This document shows, piece after piece, positions 34,347 to 42,898 of a DNA stretch of 64,000 nucleotides. Origin of the DNA: JARRPM01 sp963765545 (lineage in GTDB: Bacteria; Pseudomonadota; Gammaproteobacteria; Pseudomonadales; Halieaceae); contig CAVXWW010000008.1 of the NCBI GenBank assembly GCA_963765545.1, positions 62,001 to 126,000 on the forward strand. Direction: 5' to 3'. Within the stretch, counting starts at the first letter, position 1. The number at the start of each line of letters is the position of its first letter. The notes below the pieces were generated by a model. It saw nothing but the letters and a program-made list of their open reading frames with translations. It was not told the DNA's origin and did no database searches. A program made the translations under genes and the position numbers.

Positions 34347-34564
34347 TCGCGACCGCTGCGTAGCGAGGTGAGAGCCGGAGGCCCGGGATCACAAGTGCAA
34401 CCCATGTGCCGGGTATGCACCCTCTGGATTTGGTCGGTGCGGGTACGATAGCCCAAGCGATTAATGCACTCGCGTTTTCGTGGCGATTTACCGGCATAAC
34501 CTCTCTCGCTTATCTTTCTGATGCCCTTGCGAGGGCGCATGGCTAAAGGCGACCCGCACTGCGC
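34347..34564. other. Intergenic region at the left edge of the putative island
   Basis: 218 bases between the lipoprotein gene and the ABC operon, both ending here. No gene, RNA or terminator recognised. It contains TGGTCGGTG at 34431-34439, identical and in the same orientation to the 3' end of tRNA-Pro. Confidence 0.5.
34431..34439 (+). repeat. Candidate att remnant, left copy (TGGTCGGTG)
   Basis: Nine bases identical to 40580-40588, which form the CCA end and acceptor strand of tRNA-Pro. Two of the next four bases also match. Nine bases can match by chance; the support comes from the integrase remnant and the GC-rich insert between the two copies. Confidence 0.35.
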
Positions 34565-35461
34565 TCAGAACTCCGCGCGTGGATCGAAGGCGTCCTGCAG
34601 GCCGTCTCCGAGGAAGTTGAAACACATCACTGTGACGAAGATGAACAGCCCGGGCCAGATCGCCAGCATAGGCGCCTCCCAGATCGTCTCCTGGGCGTTG
34701 GTGAGCATATTGCCCCAGCTCGCCATGGGCGGCTGGATGCCGAGGCCCAGGAAGCTCAGTACCGACTCCAGCAGGATGACGTTGCCCACCGACAGCGTGA
34801 CAGCGACGATGATGGGCGACAGCAGGTTGGGCAGGATGTGGCGGAACATGATCCTCCGATGGCCGCCACCGGACCCCTCGGCGGCGAGTACGAAGTCCCG
34901 TTCCTTCAGGCTCAGCGTGGCGCCGCGCACCAGGCGCGCCACCGTGGTCCAGCCGAGCAGGGAAACGATGACGACGATGCGCACAAAGCTGACGTTCTCA
35001 GAGTTCGCCAGCTCGCTCGGCAGGATCTTCTCCAGATCGATGGCCGCCAGCACGATTAACAGCGGCAGGCCTGGCAGCGACAGGACACTGTCGGTGACAC
35101 GCATCAATACCGCATCCAGCCGACCGCCGAAGTAGCCCGCGGTGAGACCCACGAGTGTACCGATAGTCGCCGCGATCAGCGCCGCCACCAGCCCAACGAA
35201 CAGCGACACCCGCCCGCCGTACAGCAGCCGCACCAGCGCGTCGCGGCCGAGTTCGTCGGTGCCGAACCAGTGCACCCCGCCCGCCGGCGCCATGCGGTTC
35301 ATCAGGTCCACGCCGTTCGCTTCCACGCCGAGCAGTTGTTCGATCAGCCCCGCGGCCATCACCAACACCAGAAGCAGCGTAAGCACGCCGAGGCTGAACA
35401 TGGCCAGCCGGTGGCGACGGAAGCGGCGCATGGCCAGCGCGAGAGGCGAATTGGGGTTCAT
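34565..35461 (-). CDS. Oligopeptide-type ABC transporter permease (DppC/OppC)
   Basis: 298 residues. One N-terminal helix, an external segment containing HWFGTDELGRDALVRLLYGG (signature of the DppC/OppC N terminus), then five helices with the EAA-loop region VRGATLSLKERDFVLAAEGSG contacting the ATPases. Last gene of the SBP-ATPase-ATPase-permease-permease operon, overlapping the preceding permease as ATGA. Substrate class is peptides, nickel or similar by family; specificity not readable. Confidence 0.9.
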   Translation of the reverse strand: MNPNSPLALAMRRFRRHRLAMFSLGVLTLLLVLVMAAGLIEQLLGVEANGVDLMNRMAPAGGVHWFGTDELGRDALVRLLYGGRVSLFVGLVAALIAATIGTLVGLTAGYFGGRLDAVLMRVTDSVLSLPGLPLLIVLAAIDLEKILPSELANSENVSFVRIVVIVSLLGWTTVARLVRGATLSLKERDFVLAAEGSGGGHRRIMFRHILPNLLSPIIVAVTLSVGNVILLESVLSFLGLGIQPPMASWGNMLTNAQETIWEAPMLAIWPGLFIFVTVMCFNFLGDGLQDAFDPRAEF

Positions 35462-36420
35462 CCCGGCGTGCCTCCAACGACGATCCGCGGATCCAGCCAG
35501 CCATAGGCAAGGTCCGCGAGAAGGTTGGCGAACAGCACGAGGCCGGTGGCAAACAGCAGGGCCACCAGAGCGAGGTTGTAGTCGTTGCCGAGCACGGCGT
35601 CGTAAATGAGCTTGCCCATGCCCGGCCAGGAGAAGATCGTCTCGGTTATCAGAGCGCCGGAGAACAGAAAACCGAAGTCCAGTGCGAGGATGGTCACGAA
35701 CGGGATCAGTGCGTTGCGCAGGGCGTGCAGCCAGATCACCCGGCGCCGCGGTGCCCCCTTGGCGCGAGCCGTGCGCACGTAGTCCTGGCGCATCACCTCG
35801 AGCATGGACGAGCGCACGTAGCGAGCGTGGCCGCCGACGCTGGCGATGGTCAGGGTTGCCGCCGGCAGGGCGAGGAAGCGCAATTGCTCACCGATGGAGG
35901 CGCCGCTCGGCGCTATACCGCCGGCGGGCAGCCAGCCGAGTACCACCGCGAATAAAAGCATCATGAGCAGGCCGAGCCAGAACTGCGGTACCGAGATGCC
36001 GGCGAAGGCGAACAGGTTGATGCCGTAGTCGAGCAGAGAACGTGGCCGCGACGCGGCGAGCACGCCGAGGGGTACGGCAATGCAGATCGATAGGCCCAGG
36101 GCGCAGGCGAGTAACTGCACCGAGTTTCCGAGCGCCGGACCGATCACCGACAGTACCGGCTGGGCGTAAAGCCGGGAGAAGCCGAGATCGCCGGACAGAG
36201 CCGCACCGACCCAGTTCAGGTAACGCTCGATGATCGGTTTGTCGAGGCCGTACAGGGCACGCAGCCGCTCGGCGTCGGCGGGAGTCATCATCGGGTTGGA
36301 GGTGATCATCATGTCGATGGGGTCGCCGGGCATGAGGCCGATGAGCCCATAGATCACGAACGACATGACCACCAGCACCAGCAGCGACTGGACGAGTCGG
36401 GAGACGATGAAGCGCGTCAT
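35458..36420 (-). CDS. Oligopeptide-type ABC transporter permease (DppB/OppB)
   Basis: 320 residues from ATG 36420, which overlaps the stop of the upstream ATPase as ATGA; the longer frame to 36540 lies within that ATPase gene. N-terminal FIVSRLVQSLLVLVVMSFVIYGLIGLMPGDP is the standard DppB start, with YGLDKPIIERYLNWV after it. The EAA loop reads YVRTARAKGAPRRRVIWLHALRNALIP. Six transmembrane helices. Pairs with the permease at 34565-35461. Confidence 0.92.
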   Translation of the reverse strand: MTRFIVSRLVQSLLVLVVMSFVIYGLIGLMPGDPIDMMITSNPMMTPADAERLRALYGLDKPIIERYLNWVGAALSGDLGFSRLYAQPVLSVIGPALGNSVQLLACALGLSICIAVPLGVLAASRPRSLLDYGINLFAFAGISVPQFWLGLLMMLLFAVVLGWLPAGGIAPSGASIGEQLRFLALPAATLTIASVGGHARYVRSSMLEVMRQDYVRTARAKGAPRRRVIWLHALRNALIPFVTILALDFGFLFSGALITETIFSWPGMGKLIYDAVLGNDYNLALVALLFATGLVLFANLLADLAYGWLDPRIVVGGTPG

Positions 36421-37397
36421 GCCAGCGCCCCCGCGTTGTGGCAGGCGATAAGGTGCCCGGCCTCGCCCACTGACGCCAGCTGCGGCGCCTCCAGCCGACA
36501 GCGCTCGGTGGCATGGGCGCAGCGGGGATGGAAGCGGCAACCGGCAGGCGGCGACAGCGGGCTAGGCGGGTCACCCGGCAGGATGCGTCCGATGCGGCGT
36601 TTGCCCGGGCGTATCTCCGGCACAGACGCCAGCAGGGCCCGGGTATAGGGATGGCCCGGGCTGGCAAACAGGCGATCCCGCTCGGCGAGCTCGACGATGC
36701 GACCGAGATACATCACCGCCACCCGGTCGGCAATGTGGTGCACCACCGCGAGGTCGTGGCTGATGAACAGGTAGGTGAGCGAGAAGCGAGTGCGCAGATC
36801 CACCAGCAGGTTGAGGATCTGGCTTTGCACCGAGACGTCCAGTGCCGAGACTGGCTCGTCCGCGACTATGAAGTCGGGATTCAGCACCAGCGCCCGGGCC
36901 AGGGTGATGCGCTGGCGCTGACCGCCGCTGAACTCGTGGGGATAGCGGCCCAGGTCCCGGGGCGCGAGGCCGACGGCCTCCAGCAGTTCCAGCACCCGCG
37001 CGCGGCGCTCTGGGCCGGGGTAGAGATCGAAGTTCTGCAGTGGCTCGGTAAGGATAGTCTCCACCGGGTGCCGCGGATTCAGTGACGACACCGGATCCTG
37101 GAACACCATCTGCACGTGCCTGCGCAATGGCTTGAGCTGGCGGCGGCCGAGTCCCGCTGCGTCCTGACCGCGAATCAGCAGCTGGCCGGCGCTCGGCTGC
37201 ATCAGCAGCGCCAGCATCCGGCCGAGGGTGGTCTTGCCGCAGCCGCTCTCGCCCACCAGGGCGAGGGTCTCGCCAGCACGGATCTGCAGGTCCACTGCGT
37301 CCACCGCATTTACCCGCGCGGCGCGTGCGCCGTGACCCACCGCGAAGGTACGAGTCAGGGCTCGGCTCTCCACCAGCGCAACTGTCGGCTCAGGCAC
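36417..37397 (-). CDS. Oligopeptide-type ABC transporter ATPase (DppF/OppF)
   Basis: 326 residues. Walker A GESGCGKTT, signature FSGGQRQRI, Walker B FIVADEPVSALD, H-loop ISHDL, and the OppF-type C-terminal domain with cysteines in CRFHPRCAHATERC that may hold an iron-sulfur cluster in this subfamily. GTG start at 37397, overlapping the previous ATPase by 8 bases. Works with the ATPase at 37390-38370 as a heterodimer. Confidence 0.92.
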   Translation of the reverse strand: MPEPTVALVESRALTRTFAVGHGARAARVNAVDAVDLQIRAGETLALVGESGCGKTTLGRMLALLMQPSAGQLLIRGQDAAGLGRRQLKPLRRHVQMVFQDPVSSLNPRHPVETILTEPLQNFDLYPGPERRARVLELLEAVGLAPRDLGRYPHEFSGGQRQRITLARALVLNPDFIVADEPVSALDVSVQSQILNLLVDLRTRFSLTYLFISHDLAVVHHIADRVAVMYLGRIVELAERDRLFASPGHPYTRALLASVPEIRPGKRRIGRILPGDPPSPLSPPAGCRFHPRCAHATERCRLEAPQLASVGEAGHLIACHNAGALA

Positions 37398-38370
37398 GCA
37401 CGATCTCGTGGCAGGCAGCGCCGTGGTCCGCTGTTATCACGCTGTAGTCGGGCCGGGTAGAGCTGCATGCTGCAGAGGCTACCGCGCAGCGGGGCTGGAA
37501 GGCACAGCCCGGGCCACGCTCGTCCGGCGCTGGCACGCGGCCGGCGATGGCCGGCAGCACACCGAGGCTGTGCTCGATGCGCGGCGTTGTCTGCAGCAGC
37601 GCTCGCGTGTAGGGGTGCCGGGCGTTGTCGATGACGTCGGCGGCGCTGCCGTGCTCCACTACCCGGCCCGCGTACATCACGGCGATCTCGTCAGCGACGT
37701 GTGAGACGACGCCAAAGTCGTGGCTGATAAACAGAATGCCGGTGCCAAGGCGCTCCTGCAGATCAAGCATGAGGTCAATGATCTGTGCCTGGATGGTCAC
37801 GTCCAGCGCGGTCGTGGGCTCGTCGGCGATGAGAATGTCCGGGTCGCAAGCCAGCGCCATGGCGATCATAACGCGTTGGCGCATGCCGCCAGAGAGCTGA
37901 TGCGGATAGTCCGCGGCACGTGAGGCGGGATCGGGTATGCCCACCGAGTCGAGGGCTTCGACGGCCAGCTCGCGGGCTTCGGCGGCGCTGAGCGACCTGT
38001 GCAGGCGCAGCGATTCGGCGATCTGCCAGCCAACGGTGAACACAGGGTTCAGCGCGCTCATTGGTTCCTGGAAGATCATGGAGATGCGGTTGCCGCGCAG
38101 GCGGGTCATCTGCGCGTCATCGAGGCGCGTGAGGTCTGCGCCGTCGAAGCTCATCTGCCCGGCACTGACCCGCGCGAAGGGCGGCAGCAGGCCGAGGATG
38201 GCGAGCGCCGTAAGCGACTTACCGCAACCGCTCTCGCCCACCAGGGCGAGTGTGCGGTTGCGGTCGAGGCTGAAGGACAGGTCCTCGATGACGCCGACGT
38301 GAGGCGCATCGCCGTCCGGGGCGTCGAAGCCGACGCCGAGGCCGTGCACGCGCAGCAATGCATCGCTCAC
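37390..38370 (-). CDS. Oligopeptide-type ABC transporter ATPase (DppD/OppD)
   Basis: 326 residues from GTG 38370, whose GTG overlaps the stop of the binding-protein gene as GTGA; the frame is open to 38445 only by reading into that gene. Walker A GESGCGKSLTALAI, Q-loop FQEPMSALNP, signature LSGGMRQRV, Walker B ILIADEPTTALDVT, H-loop ISHDFG and a C-terminal CAFQPRCAVASAAC motif. Standard OppD. Confidence 0.92.
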   Translation of the reverse strand: MSDALLRVHGLGVGFDAPDGDAPHVGVIEDLSFSLDRNRTLALVGESGCGKSLTALAILGLLPPFARVSAGQMSFDGADLTRLDDAQMTRLRGNRISMIFQEPMSALNPVFTVGWQIAESLRLHRSLSAAEARELAVEALDSVGIPDPASRAADYPHQLSGGMRQRVMIAMALACDPDILIADEPTTALDVTIQAQIIDLMLDLQERLGTGILFISHDFGVVSHVADEIAVMYAGRVVEHGSAADVIDNARHPYTRALLQTTPRIEHSLGVLPAIAGRVPAPDERGPGCAFQPRCAVASAACSSTRPDYSVITADHGAACHEIVRA

Positions 38371-40070
38371 TCGGCGACTGTCCACTCTTCCACCCACTGG
38401 GAGGTGGACATGAGGTGGCCCGGCGGTCGGACGCCGTGCAGCCACTTCGGGAGGATGTCGACATTCGTGCGGAAGTATAGCGGTAATACCGCAAGCTTCT
38501 CAGCGTAAAGGATCTGCATCTTGGCCCAGAGGAGGCGGCGTGCTTCGGGGTCGAGGGTGATCTCGATCGACTCTATCAGGGCGTCCACCTCCGGGTCGGC
38601 GAAGCCCGTGTAGTTCTGGCCCGAGTAGCCGTTGTCCGCTGTCGGAATCTGCGTGGAGTGCAGGACGGTTCTGGGTACGGCCTCTGGCCACAGTGCCCAC
38701 GCATACATCACCATGCCGTCGAAGTTACGCTTGCGGGTGGTCTGGCCGAAGAAGATGCGCGGCGCCTCGTTGCGGATGCGCACATCGATGCCGACCTCGC
38801 GCCACTGGCTCTGCAGCACCTGCTGGACAAGCTCGCGGGTCTTGTCGCCAGCGGTGGACATGATCTCGAGCTGCAGCGGTTCACCGGCAGCATTGCGCCG
38901 GACACCATCATCGCTCTGCATCCACCCAGCGGCTTCGAGCAAGCTGGCGGCGCGTGCCGGGTCGTGCGTGTACCTGGGGACGTCGGGCAAGAACATCGCG
39001 TCCAGGGGATGGACGTTCGAATGGGCCACCGGCTGCTCGCCGTCGAACAGGCGCGCCACCAGCTGTTCGCGATCCATACCGTACATCAGCGCCTGGCGCA
39101 CCCGCAGGTCGGCAAGGACAGGGTTGTCAAGCTGGAGGTCTATGTGCTCGTATTGAAGGCCCGGCTTGAAGATCATCTGATAGTCGTCGCCGTGCCGCTT
39201 GCGGAAGGCGAGGGTCTGGTCGATGTTCATGCCCAGGTCGCCAGCGATCATGTCAATGTTGCCCGACAGCAGGTTCGCCTCCAGTGTCGTCGTTCGCTCG
39301 ATGGCGCGCACCGTGATGGCGTTGAATGCCGGGGCGGGGCCAGTCCAGTAAGGATTGCGCTTCAGTTTGATATGAGAGCCGCGGGAGACCTCTGTGATCA
39401 GGTAGGGGCCGAAGTAAAGGCCCGGGTTGGTCGGATCAGTCTGGTAGAGCGTTCGGTTTATATACTCCGCTGGCGCGTCCTCAAAGATGGTGCGCTCCAG
39501 ATGCGCGGGCAGGGGGGCAAATATGAAAACGGAATCGTACTGGAAGTTGCGACGGTCGAGGTGGATCACCATGGTACGTTCGTCGACGATCTCCAGATCG
39601 ATCATGGACCGCCACACCTCCATACCAACGGCTCCAGACTGAGGGTGCTGGCCGACCTCCCGCGCGAACGCGTAGTCCGCCGTCGTCACCGGCGTGCCGT
39701 CCCCCCAGAACTGGCCTTCCTTCAGCACCCAGGTCACGGCCATGCCAGGCAGGCCGTCGGCGGTGGTCTCCAGTTTCGCGAGGCCGTTGGCGACGGATGG
39801 CAACGTCTCGCAGGTCTGGCACTCGCTGACCCAGTCGTGATTGAAGCGCACCAAAGAGCGGTGCGAAAACCCGAGCACGTAAGACTTGGCCACCGCGGCC
39901 TCGATGATCGGATTCAGGGTCGATGGATACTGGCTGACACCTATAGTGAGCATGTCGTGGCGGGTGCTGCCATCACTGGCGCCCGGGTCGGTCGTCGATT
40001 CAGGGTCCGAGCATGCGGTGAGTGCAAGCGCGCACAAGAACAGCAGGGCGAAGCGGACGTGGCTAGACAT
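38367..40070 (-). CDS. ABC transporter substrate-binding lipoprotein (SBP_bac_5 family)
   Basis: 567 residues from ATG 40070, with AAGGAGG 10 bases upstream. Lipoprotein signal FALLFLCALALTAC places the lipid anchor at a Cys near residue 20. GQFWGDGTPVTTADYAFA, GPYLITEVSRGSHIKLKRNPYW, LRVRQALMYGMDREQL and YSGQNYTGFADPEVDALI are typical of DppA/OppA-like proteins. First gene of a tightly overlapping five-gene operon. Base composition is visibly richer in GC than the flanks, which fits acquisition. Ligand unknown. Confidence 0.9.
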   Translation of the reverse strand: MSSHVRFALLFLCALALTACSDPESTTDPGASDGSTRHDMLTIGVSQYPSTLNPIIEAAVAKSYVLGFSHRSLVRFNHDWVSECQTCETLPSVANGLAKLETTADGLPGMAVTWVLKEGQFWGDGTPVTTADYAFAREVGQHPQSGAVGMEVWRSMIDLEIVDERTMVIHLDRRNFQYDSVFIFAPLPAHLERTIFEDAPAEYINRTLYQTDPTNPGLYFGPYLITEVSRGSHIKLKRNPYWTGPAPAFNAITVRAIERTTTLEANLLSGNIDMIAGDLGMNIDQTLAFRKRHGDDYQMIFKPGLQYEHIDLQLDNPVLADLRVRQALMYGMDREQLVARLFDGEQPVAHSNVHPLDAMFLPDVPRYTHDPARAASLLEAAGWMQSDDGVRRNAAGEPLQLEIMSTAGDKTRELVQQVLQSQWREVGIDVRIRNEAPRIFFGQTTRKRNFDGMVMYAWALWPEAVPRTVLHSTQIPTADNGYSGQNYTGFADPEVDALIESIEITLDPEARRLLWAKMQILYAEKLAVLPLYFRTNVDILPKWLHGVRPPGHLMSTSQWVEEWTVAE

Positions 40071-40170
40071 TAGGCTGGTGCCTCCTTGCGCTGCCCGAAC
40101 CAAGCACCCTGGAACAAGCTTTGGAAAAGACTATATGCTTATTCGAAAAATATCCATGCGTAATGTTTTA

Positions 40171-40189
40171 GTGCAATTCTTTATTGCAC
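40171..40189. promoter_or_regulatory. Inverted repeat GTGCAATTCTTTATTGCAC upstream of the ABC operon
   Basis: Perfect 7-base arms with a 5-base centre in very AT-rich DNA, 101 bases before the binding-protein start and at the broken end of the integrase remnant. It could be an operator for the ABC operon or a deletion scar. On the - strand a TATAGT-like -10 lies closer to the gene but has no good -35. Confidence 0.35.
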
Positions 40190-40520
40190 TATAGGGCGAG
40201 GGCCAATCTGTGGATAGAGGCCCTTCTTCAAGGCCCGCTTCGTACGATCCCGATGGCTCTTAGAGCGGCCATTCATCTTGGTGTTAAACCACTCGGTGGT
40301 AATCACTTTGAACGAGTCGGCCGACTCCTGCTAGGAGACCAGCTTTCGGGCCTTCTTCACCTAGGAGGGGGCAATACCGTCGGCCAGTGCGGTGCGCGCC
40401 TGATCACGTTTATCACGAGCTTTGGCCAGAGACACATCGGGGTATACCCCCAATAGTGCCCCCCATTGGGGCTGCCATCGATTGGCAAGTATTAGTAAGC
40501 CATAGGAACGGAGAAACGTC
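40181..40520 (-). pseudogene. Decayed P4-type tyrosine integrase (N-terminal part only)
   Basis: Reading the - strand in one frame gives segments of a P4-like integrase interrupted by two TAG codons (near 40359 and 40329) and ending at TAA 40181-40183. Recognisable pieces are LLGVYPDVSLAKARDKRDQ and LADGIAPS (arm-binding domain), then SADSFKVITTEWF, SKSHRDRTKRAL and GLYPQIGPRPI (start of the core-binding domain). Upstream, SYGLLILANRWQPQWG may be the worn arm-domain start with an internal deletion. The whole catalytic domain with its Arg-His-Tyr residues is missing. It sits 60 bases from the 3' end of tRNA-Pro, the standard place for such integrases. It fills most of the 509 bases between the ABC operon and the tRNA; nothing else is recognised there. 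Confidence 0.82.
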
Positions 40521-40579
40521 AAAAGTCCTTGATAATCAGAGACATTTGATAACGTTTGGGAAGGATCGAGAATAACAAA

Positions 40580-40588
40580 TGGTCGGTG
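40580..40588 (+). repeat. Candidate att site, right copy, at the tRNA-Pro 3' end
   Basis: TGGTCGGTG covers the encoded CCA, the discriminator and part of the acceptor strand of tRNA-Pro, and is repeated at 34431-34439 in the same orientation. Together with the integrase remnant it suggests an island of about 6.1 kb between the copies. Confidence 0.4.
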
Positions 40589-40656
40589 TGAGAGGATTCG
40601 AACCTCCGACCCCTTCCTCCCGAAGGAAGTGCGCTACCAGGCTGCGCCACACACCG
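40580..40656 (-). tRNA. tRNA-Pro (anticodon CGG)
   Basis: 77 bases with CCA encoded. Acceptor CGGTGTG pairs with CACACCG; discriminator A. The D-loop contains AGCCTGGTAGCGC. The anticodon arm is CTTCC-TTCGGGA-GGAAG, giving anticodon CGG followed by G37, as expected for proline. The T arm is TCGGAGGTTCGAATCCTC-like with the GTTCGAAT loop. The 3' end faces the integrase remnant. Confidence 0.95.
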
Positions 40657-40671
40657 ATATTTAAGGCCGGT

Positions 40672-40700
40672 ACTATACCAAAAGGCTAGGGCGGCACCAA
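40672..40700 (-). promoter_or_regulatory. Promoter of tRNA-Pro
   Basis: On the - strand, TTGGTG (40700-40695) and TATAGT (40677-40672) are separated by 17 bases, and the mature tRNA begins 15 bases past the -10. Good sigma70 spacing and position. Confidence 0.6.
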
Positions 40701-40737
40701 TGCCAGGAGCGTCTGACCGCATGCTCCGGAGTGGAGA

Positions 40738-40941
40738 TCAATACACCCCCGCCCAGCGCACTACCAACTGGCTGAAGATACTCAGGCCCATTACGATAGC
40801 AATCAGGATTAACAACAGGCGCATGGGGCGAAACGGCTTGCGTTCCACTGAATTGACCCCGCGCTTGATAAATTCATCAACACGCTCCTGGTCTTGCGGA
40901 TAGAGGCGGTTCTGGTAGCTCTTGTCTTCTTCGTCAGGCAT
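40738..40941 (-). CDS. DUF3094-family small membrane protein
   Basis: 67-residue protein: LYPQDQERVDEFIKRGVNSVERKPFRP is the conserved N-terminal stretch of the DUF3094 proteins of pseudomonads and relatives, followed by one transmembrane helix (MRLLLILIAIVMGLSIFSQL). ATG 40941 is preferred; a TTG 12 bases upstream is possible, and neither has a good ribosome-binding site. Upstream of tRNA-Pro on the same strand. Function unknown. Confidence 0.8.
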   Translation of the reverse strand: MPDEEDKSYQNRLYPQDQERVDEFIKRGVNSVERKPFRPMRLLLILIAIVMGLSIFSQLVVRWAGVY

Positions 40942-41043
40942 TTTCGGTATCAAAAAGAAAGGGAGAGTTGCTTGGTACGCATTCTCTCCCCTTGAGAGCG
41001 GAAAGTCACCCCACAGGGCAAGCTTCCCTCACAACAAGCTGCA

Positions 41044-42837
41044 TCAGAAGTCGAACAGGGCTTCCGGCATCTGCATCAGGTTATCAGCACCCGACAGCAT
41101 CACGTCCTTATGGGCAAGGGTACGCGGCAACAGCCTGTCGAAGTAGAAACGCGCGGTCATCAGTTTTGCCTCGTAAAACGATACATCACCGTCTGCCTCA
41201 GCAATTTTCTGCCTTGCGAGCACTGCCATACGCGCCCAGAAATAGGCCAGGGTGACATAGCCGCTGTACATCATATAGTCGACTGCAGCCGCTCCCGCCT
41301 CATCGGGATTTTCCATCGCCGACTCCCCGATTTTCATGGAGAGCGTCAGCCACTCTTCCTTGTATGCCTTCAACACGTTGATGAAGTCGGCGTCCTCAGT
41401 GGCGGTGTTGGCATCGCAGAACTCCTCGATCAGTGTGGTGAAGCCCAGCAGCAGCTTGCCGCCGCTACCGATCACCTTGCGGCCGAGCAGGTCCAGCGCC
41501 TGTATACCCGTTGTACCTTCATAGAGCATGGATATGCGCGCATCGCGCACGATCTGCTCCATACCCCACTCCTTGATGAAGCCGTGTCCGCCGTATACCT
41601 GGACGCCGATATTGGCGGCCTCGTAGCCGGTCTCCGTCACAAAGGCCTTACCGATAGGTGTAAGCAGCGCCATCAGGTCGTCCGCCGCCTTGGCCTGCTC
41701 TTTATTGCCCGCATCTACAATATCCCCAAGCTGTGCCAGGAAGTACAGGAACGCGCGACTCCCCTCGACCAGCGCCTTCTGAGTCAGCAACATGCGCCGC
41801 ACATTGGGGTGAACGATAATGGGATCCGCCGGCCCCTCCGGGTTCTTTGGTCCGGTCAGGCTGCGCATCGCCAGACGCTCTTTGGCATAAGTCAGCGCGC
41901 CGGTAAAGGCCAGCTGGCCGTGGGCCAGGCCCTGGATCGCTGTACCGATACGGGCAGTATTCATGAACGTGAACATGCAGTTCAGACCCCTGTTGGGTGG
42001 CCCGATAAGATAGCCTGTGGCGCCATCAAAGTTCATTACGCAGGTCGCAGAGCCCTTGATGCCCATCTTCTTTTCGATAGAGGCACAGTTCACCGCGTTG
42101 CGCTCACCTACACTGCCGTCTTCGGCGACCTTGAACTTGGGTACGATGAACAGGGAAATACCCTTGGTACCCTTGGGCGCATCAGGCAGGCGGGCCAGCA
42201 CGATATGCACAATGTTCTCGGCCATGTCGTGTTCGCCGGCGCTGATAAATATCTTGGTACCGCTAATGGCATAACTGCCATCGGCCTGGGGCTCGGCTTT
42301 GGTACGCAGCAATCCCAGGTCGCTGCCGCAGTGCGCTTCAGTCAGGCACATGGTGCCGGTCCAGGCACCCTCGACCAGCTTGGTCAGGTACTTTTCTTTC
42401 TGCTCCGGGTCACCGTGCTCCTCAATGGTTTTCACGGCGCCGTGGCTGAGTCCCGGGTACATCAGCCAGGACCAGTTGGCGGTACCGGCCATTTCGTTGA
42501 TGATAATACCCATCAGGTTGGGCATGCCCTGCCCGCCCACGTCCACGCCCGCACTCAGTGCCGGCCAGCCGTTGGCTACATACTGTTGATAGGCGTCGGC
42601 AAATCCCTTGGGGGTTGTGACACCCTCTGGTGTCCAGTGACAACCCTCTTCGTCCCCGCTCTGGTTCAGCGGTGACAGTACGTTCTCGGAGAATTTGGCA
42701 CCCTCTTCAACGATGGCGTTCATAAGGTCCGCGGTTGCTTCCTCATAGCCCGGCAGGGTCTGGTAAAGCTTCTCGGATTCGAGCAACTCATTCATTACAA
42801 AACTGATGTCGCGCAGGGGGGCCTTGTATGCTGGCAT
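41044..42837 (-). CDS. Acyl-CoA dehydrogenase (long, DmdC-like subfamily)
   Basis: 597 residues from ATG 42837 (AGAGGTAG upstream), longer than classical 380-residue dehydrogenases because of an extra C-terminal domain. MCLTEAHCGSDLGLLRTKA is the flavin/substrate loop, QVYGGHGFIKEWGMEQIVRDARI and LYEGTTGIQALDLLGRKV the catalytic-base region. The subfamily includes broad acyl-CoA dehydrogenases and the 3-methylmercaptopropionyl-CoA dehydrogenase DmdC; marine context makes DmdC possible, but the large paralogue number in this group makes a general fatty-acid role equally likely. Confidence 0.88.
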   Translation of the reverse strand: MPAYKAPLRDISFVMNELLESEKLYQTLPGYEEATADLMNAIVEEGAKFSENVLSPLNQSGDEEGCHWTPEGVTTPKGFADAYQQYVANGWPALSAGVDVGGQGMPNLMGIIINEMAGTANWSWLMYPGLSHGAVKTIEEHGDPEQKEKYLTKLVEGAWTGTMCLTEAHCGSDLGLLRTKAEPQADGSYAISGTKIFISAGEHDMAENIVHIVLARLPDAPKGTKGISLFIVPKFKVAEDGSVGERNAVNCASIEKKMGIKGSATCVMNFDGATGYLIGPPNRGLNCMFTFMNTARIGTAIQGLAHGQLAFTGALTYAKERLAMRSLTGPKNPEGPADPIIVHPNVRRMLLTQKALVEGSRAFLYFLAQLGDIVDAGNKEQAKAADDLMALLTPIGKAFVTETGYEAANIGVQVYGGHGFIKEWGMEQIVRDARISMLYEGTTGIQALDLLGRKVIGSGGKLLLGFTTLIEEFCDANTATEDADFINVLKAYKEEWLTLSMKIGESAMENPDEAGAAAVDYMMYSGYVTLAYFWARMAVLARQKIAEADGDVSFYEAKLMTARFYFDRLLPRTLAHKDVMLSGADNLMQMPEALFDF

Positions 42838-42898
42838 GGTAACTACCTCTAGTTTTTCTGGAAGTCTGGTGATTTTGCACGAGTGTGCGAAAAGAGCC

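Noticed and set aside
34431..34505. Possible second tRNA starting at GGTCGGTGCGGGTAC
   Set aside because: No anticodon or T arm follows; only nine bases match the tRNA-Pro end.
38658..40073. 471-residue frame on the + strand
   Set aside because: Antisense of the ABC substrate-binding protein.
40184..40456. 90-residue frame on the + strand
   Set aside because: The opposite strand reads as an integrase fragment with stops; the + frame has no recognisable features.
41110..42675. 521-residue frame on the + strand
   Set aside because: Antisense of the acyl-CoA dehydrogenase, without recognisable domains.
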